Positions 59,300 to 64,000 of a DNA stretch of 64,000 nucleotides are shown piece after piece (within the stretch, counting starts at the first letter, position 1; the number at the start of each line of letters is the position of its first letter). The stretch covers positions 21,944-85,943 of the forward strand of contig JABCPU010000291.1 in the NCBI GenBank assembly GCA_016800925.1, in the 5' to 3' direction. The position numbers and the translations under genes were made by a program. Below the pieces are notes generated by a model. That model was not told the DNA's origin. It worked only from the letters and a program-made list of their open reading frames with translations, and did no database searches. This DNA is from Suillus spraguei (taxonomy: Eukaryota; Basidiomycota; Agaricomycetes; Boletales; Suillaceae).

Positions 59300-62142
59300 T
59301 CATTCATGTGCACCATCGATCAACGAGGGCTGCAGGTCTTGAAATGCTGCCTGTGCATCCTGAGCTAGTAAGGAATACATTTGAGACTGCCTCCGGCATA
59401 GCATGCATGACCCGGAAGTTGTTTCAACAATGATTCCTGCATCCGGGCACCCCATGTGGTTGCCTTCCACAAGAAAAAGTTGCACGTCCAATCCATCTCT
59501 GATTGCACCAATGATATTTCTTCCATCCATCGATCCCGTAGTGCCTTTGCCCGAAGCCAATGAACTCGGTAAACTTGGGATGGGTCCTGTCAGCTCACCA
59601 CGGAATATATCAAGCATGCCCGAACTCACATTCCTCATTCCAGAATTTTCTGGACCCTCCATGTCGACTTCCACTGACCAGAACCAAGCGAGGGACTCAT
59701 TTCGCTGACCTCGGGCGTTTGGATCGCCGATGGCAGTGCTGATTTTGAGCTGCTCGCGAAGCAGGGGTTTGTATTTCTGAAGCTGGTCTGGCCCCGGCTC
59801 AAGTTGTATCATTTGCTTCCTGGTTTTTGTATATATACTGGCATGTAGGGATACTGCCTGCTGCACTGATGTCACCTGGGACCACGCTCGAGTTTTTAGG
59901 GCTTGAGATTTGGCTTGCCTAACTGTTGTTCGGAACAGGATAGCCTTGTTGCACAAGTGAATGCGGAGATTGTGCAGGGCATCATTGGCCTGCCCTTCAC
60001 GAAGGGACATCTCCAACGGAATCAGATCCTCTGCCATACAGCGTCTGCAATGTTCAACCCCGAGGTTTGATGGCAATGGAATTATGGTGAGCTCAGGGGA
60101 GTTTGTCCATGCATCAGATGTCTCGGTGAAATCCGCCGGGTCATCATCGATATCGTCAAGAATATCTATGTTCAAGTCGTCAGGATCGTCATCTGCATCA
60201 AATCCCTCTCCCAGATGCGTAAGAGCAGACCGAGTGAATTCATCTATCTGGCCTTGAATACGATCGCGTTGCCGGGCGATATCTAATCTCTGTGTCTCCG
60301 TCGATCGTCTTCCAATTCTGCGGACCTCGATGAGCAATGCAATTTGAGCCTCTTCAATTGCCAACCCAATGGATATCCATGTTGCCACAGATCTGCGAGA
60401 GGGTGCTGCATGACGGGCATTACCCGCTTCTAGTAGTCTAAGCTCGATCAATCCATCGCCGCAGGATCCCTGATTCTCTTGGACTGAGCGACCATCTTGC
60501 TGGCTAACCATTGTGTCTTTAAATTGCCGGGTGCAGCTTTCATCAAGTCTGTCGAAAGCCTTGCCACTTTCGGCGATGCCATTCTTCGCCAGCTTGTATT
60601 TCTGGCAAAGAGTCCTTTCATGCGGATCATCTTGCAGAAATTGGAATCGTTCATCTGATAATCAAGACATTCCTTTCGGTGCGGGGATGACATTCCCCAA
60701 GCGGCAGGGGAAATCAGGTTGAGACGCGCCCATAGGGTCTCCATGATCTCTCCATCAATCCGGCCAATGCCTTCAATAAAATTCGAAGCATATCGGACAT
60801 AGCAACTGTCCTGATGTCCATGCACATGCCACAAAACCGATTCCAGGAATGATGGTCAGTTCTGGTACCATGTCAAGGTATCGGCTTCGATCCACCCGAA
60901 CACAAAAGTGCTTGTTGTATTGACAATTAATGTCATAGAAGGCGACAGCCCTGGTAATGCCTTCCATGTTGTGCTGGGCAGCCTCACAAATGGTGTAGTC
61001 CATGTTCATTTGTCTGCAAATGATGCATGGTCAACTGGTGAATGTTGATTGGCATGTTTGGCTTGCCTTTCCCCTTTCTGAAAATCAACCATCGAGTGAG
61101 GGACAAAGCACCCATGCTGGGCGCAGGCAACTCCCCCGATTCCTGTGGACTCGAGCTTGTGCCGCGCCGCATTTGCTTGATTGACCGCCCGGTGATTGTT
61201 GCAGCTCGATTTTTCCACCGTGTCAGCAGCCTCCGCAAGATGCATGTTATACCTGTCCTTTCCGACCATGAATCCAAGCCCATCTGAAAGCCAAACTTCA
61301 TCGAGGGGATTAATGGGATGCAGGTGTTCAGCTTTGAAATTTCCGTCCATCACAAATGACCGGGTGTATTTCCAGCTTGGAGTTCTTATCATCGCCGAGT
61401 TCACTTCGGTATTGAACATGACTCACTCATCAAGTGATTCATCCCCTGACAAAGATACGAGGCGGTGAACTCCGGACTTGTCAACGATGACCATGGTGTT
61501 TTCCTTCGGCTGGAACTCAGGTCCCGACACAGACGGAAGATCTTCGGGCTCAAGCTGATCTTCAGGTTCATCTCCTTCGAACAAATCCCACCTATCTGTG
61601 AGCACCGGACATTGCTTGCCATCATGCCCGAGGTGTATGGTGAGTCCCACATGAGCGAGACAACTCCGCTCGAAGAATTGACCATTCCATTGACTGATCC
61701 AGTGGAAAGGATTGCAACAATGTTGACTCCTGCAACAGCCCGTGCAATAGAGAGGCTCGCCAAGACAATCTTGACATTTGTAGACCCCATCCTGGTGGCA
61801 GATGATGCATCTCCTGTCTTCTGGTGGAGCTTCTCGATCCAGGAGTTGATGCAGATATGATTCCTGCCTTGGCAGCCATTGCCTGAGGTAGTCATTTTGA
61901 CTCTGCATTTTTTATATTGAGCTATAGTTTGAATGACACTCCAACATTTAACATGAACTTGCCATGGTTTTTGGGAGTTGCAATGGCTCAAATGAGCCTT
62001 GGTCTTGCTCGTATGTATTGTCAGGAAAGTCATCCCAAGGAGGTGGTGCCTGAACAGGCTGAAGTGTTGGTGATTCTGGGGAGAGGGAGGCATGGACCTG
62101 TAGGCTCGTCGTCTTGTGCTTGCAAGTGGGACCTTGACCCAA
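59300..62142 (-). pseudogene. KDZ transposase with CxC2 cysteine cluster, decayed
   Basis: Cut-and-paste-type transposase of the Kyakuja-Dileera-Zisupton class. The CxC2 cluster (61423-61908) shows CIICHQDGVYKCQDC, LYCTGCCRSQHCCNPFH and WNGQFFERSCL ... IHLGHDGKQCP. The catalytic part contains VMDGNFKAEHL, LSDGLGFMVG, NNHRAVNQANAARHK, GGVACAQHGCFVPHSMVDFQKG, FYDINCQYNKHF, HVHGHQDSCYVRYASNF and DGEIMETLWARL (likely D, D and E residues in MDGNF, YDINCQ and DGEIMETLW). The C-terminal domain (60511-59300) has GLAIEEAQ, GQANDALHNLRIHL and DPNARGQRNESLAWFWSVEV. Breaks: a one-base loss at 60616-60618, several changes of frame around introns, and an apparent loss of the 150-200 residues usually found between CxC2 and DGNF. 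Confidence 0.85.
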
Positions 62143-62453
62143 ATCTTTCTACCCTTGCTGCCCCTTGCTTCTACCCTGTGGGATTTTTACAATGGGGTGC
62201 ATCTACCTATCTTCATCTTATTTTATAATGCTAATGTTGCAAGCAAAGCATCTGCTCAGGTGGAATGAATTTTTATTACATTGTGGTGTCATACTGTCCT
62301 GCCGACTCATTACAAATTTATGTCCATTTATGGCTTCGGGACCAATATAGCTCAATTAAGCTACTGTTAGGCTTTTGTCAAAGATCAACTTCTGTCAATT
62401 CGTTCATTCTTCCACCTTGCTTATCCTCAGCCCATTCTCCAATTTGATTCACC
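62143..62453. promoter_or_regulatory. Divergent intergenic region between transposase and partner ORF
   Basis: About 310 bp between the probable transposase start (minus, 62142) and the ATG at 62454 (plus); it must hold both promoters. It is AT-rich with no obvious TATA box placed for either gene. Confidence 0.4.
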
Positions 62454-64000
62454 ATGGCAAGGACGGGTCATTCCACTCACTTGACTTCCGGCAGAAATAG
62501 GGCACGTCAACCACAGACACAGAAGCTCACGGAAAACGAAATTTCGGAGTTGAAGAACTACCTTCCTGAGTGGACCGCGGCCAAAAGGGGTGAGAAGCGA
62601 GGGTTTTCACTGCAATTGCCAGGGCAGCCAGGTTGTTTGCTCCTAAAGTCGACCAAGGACAATGGAAAAAGAGGAAGCAGGTGATGCGTCTTTGTTGTGT
62701 TGAAAACTACAATTTTAACATCTTATTCTTACATCAACTCTCAGATGTATAAGACTTGGTTGTTCAACAACAAGAAAAGGAAGGAAAGGAAGGACATGAT
62801 AAAGTATGGGAGGAAATGGACGCCTAGGATGGTGGTCTACCAGCAGAAGCGCGAAGAGGTGCTAAAGAGGATTGAGGATGAGTCCGGGGCAAAGCCGGGA
62901 GATCCCAGTATGTTCAAACATTATCAGGGGGCTGTGAAGAGAGTCATGGCTGAATTGGACGACGACGAGTTGGAGAAGGCAAAAGAAACAGCGGAAGAAT
63001 GGTCAAACAGCTTTCCTCCTCCGGAGATACAAGCAGAAGTTGCTCGTAAGAAGGGACCGGCATATATGCAGCACTTTTCAAAAGAGATGTGGAGGCAATG
63101 CGGGATGAGAGTTTTTGTGTTGTCAGCTTGGAAGAATGAACAGGGAGAGGTTCTGTTTGGGATGTAAGTCAATTGTGTCCGTCATCGCCGATCTTGGATC
63201 TCAATATATGTGTGCAGGCATGATGATAATGAGGCATTAGGAGATGGGGACAGCTTCATGAAGACTAAGCACTGGGAGGACATTGAGCCAGTATGGCAGG
63301 AGTACGCCCAGGAACAGTTCGGTGAGTGTTTGAACTTTGGATGCAAGAATGAATTTGTTGATCATCACAATGATAGGTGCCGGGGCACAGGACGGAGGAC
63401 GACAGGTCAAGGGAGGTCGCAAAAGAGTCAGAAAACCAGCTTTGGAACTCGACACAGATGGAAATGGGATGCCGTTGCTTCCAGACATCACGGAAACAAA
63501 ACTTGAGGAGAAGAAAGCCATAGTCAGGGCGTTTCTTACATCACACTACAGTGAGTCTTTCGTGGCAACATCTGAGCTGTTGCTGAATGTGTGGACACAG
63601 GAATATGTTCCGGGAATGACAAGGCTGTCGTGCCATGGAGTGCCCTCATACAAAGTCAGGATGACTTTGTGGCAAGGAAGTATCTTCCGGCGGATATTGA
63701 CCTGAAGGAGCCTTCGAAGTTGCAAAACTGGGACACAACGGCCTTGCTCAATTTCTGGTATGCTCAGCAGGAAACAGGAAAAGATTCAACATTTCTGTTC
63801 AAAGCATGGAAGAACAAGGATGGGGACATGGTACCATCTGTGGTATCCGGCAAGTCGCCATCGCGTCTGACTCGTCAAGTGAGAATGCAGAAGAGTGGAA
63901 CTCTCCGAAGGCCCCGGGATCCATCAACCGAAGCCGAGAGTGATACCGACAGTGAAACTCATGACAAGGAGGATGACATTGATGATGACTTGGCTGATGG
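62454..64000 (+). CDS. KDZ-associated lineage-specific protein, 3' end outside window
   Basis: I know no function. Exons from ATG 62454 (MARTGHSTHL) join through good GT-AG introns near 62682-62744, 63164-63218, 63322-63376 and 63551-63600 and stay open to the window end. Recognisable stretches are SELKNYLPEWTAAKRGEKRG, MYKTWLFNNKKRKER, KKGPAYMQHFSKEMW, MRVFVLSAWKNEQGEV, a basic segment GGRKRVRKPALELDTDGNG, RKYLPADIDLKEPSKLQNW and an acidic tail. Basidiomycete genomes carry many similar proteins with a charged helical N-terminus and a 'number of residues + VFVL.A' core. The ORF starts 310 bp from the transposase in divergent orientation, so it is probably part of the same mobile unit. Alternative: an unrelated host gene at the element edge. 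Confidence 0.65.

Larger units (their letters stand above)
55058..64000. mobile_element. KDZ-type DNA transposon neighbourhood (ends not determined)
   Basis: A TET/JBP-like oxygenase (+), a minisatellite, an unrecognised ORF (-), a KDZ transposase (-) and a divergent partner ORF (+) lie together. The link between TET/JBP expansions and KDZ transposons in basidiomycetes is established. Terminal inverted repeats were not found; the right end is outside the window. Confidence 0.5.

Overview
The window is nuclear DNA of a filamentous basidiomycete, most probably an Agaricomycete. The evidence is many 40-65 nt GT-AG introns, a polyporopepsin-type aspartic protease, basidiomycete-style CDC4 and UPF1 genes, gypsy elements with fungal chromovirus features, and a KDZ transposase next to a TET/JBP-type oxygenase. 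No species can be named from the sequence. All family names come from reading translations and motifs, not from searches.

Positions 1-32 kb are mostly host DNA with long empty stretches. Genes in order: an MFS transporter (+, 2426-4447), a GNAT acetyltransferase (-, 4643-5467), an unrecognised His/Pro/Ser-rich disordered protein (-, 7595-8986), a degenerate duplicate of a transcription-factor 3' end (-, about 12.6-13.0 kb), a Zn2Cys6 transcription factor (-, 14410-17891), a CDC4-like F-box/WD40 protein (+, 22113-24901), the UPF1/NAM7 helicase of nonsense-mediated decay (+, 25201-28758), a degenerate tRNA-Leu(CAA) (-, about 29.4 kb) and a secreted aspartic protease (-, 30586-32116). Three of these genes each appear to need one GC-AG intron.

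Positions 33-54 kb are a nest of LTR retrotransposons. Element A (minus, 34615-48261) has gag-protease and RT-RNaseH-integrase parts and an antisense, intron-containing Zn2Cys6 protein gene before its 3' LTR. Element B (plus, about 40660-46062) splits A between protease and RT. B has the same LTR family, a gag-like ORF, no pol, and its own antisense Zn2Cys6 gene. A solo LTR of a different family lies inside B. Next come two partial Tf2-like (chromovirus) copies: the 3' half of one (48277-50.6 kb) and the 5' half of another (51371-53820), the latter with a predicted -1 frameshift signal at the gag stop.

Positions 54-64 kb start with tandem repeats and continue into a KDZ-type DNA transposon neighbourhood: a TET/JBP-like 2-oxoglutarate/Fe(II) dioxygenase (+, 55058-56364), a higher-order minisatellite (about 56.4-58.1 kb), an unrecognised ORF, a decayed KDZ transposase with a CxC2 cysteine cluster (-, 59300-62142), and a divergently transcribed lineage-specific ORF (+, from 62454 past the window end). 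Many ORFs here and elsewhere, including CDC4 and the transcription factor, carry single-base indels in homopolymers, so either decay or sequencing error must be considered when reading the gene models.
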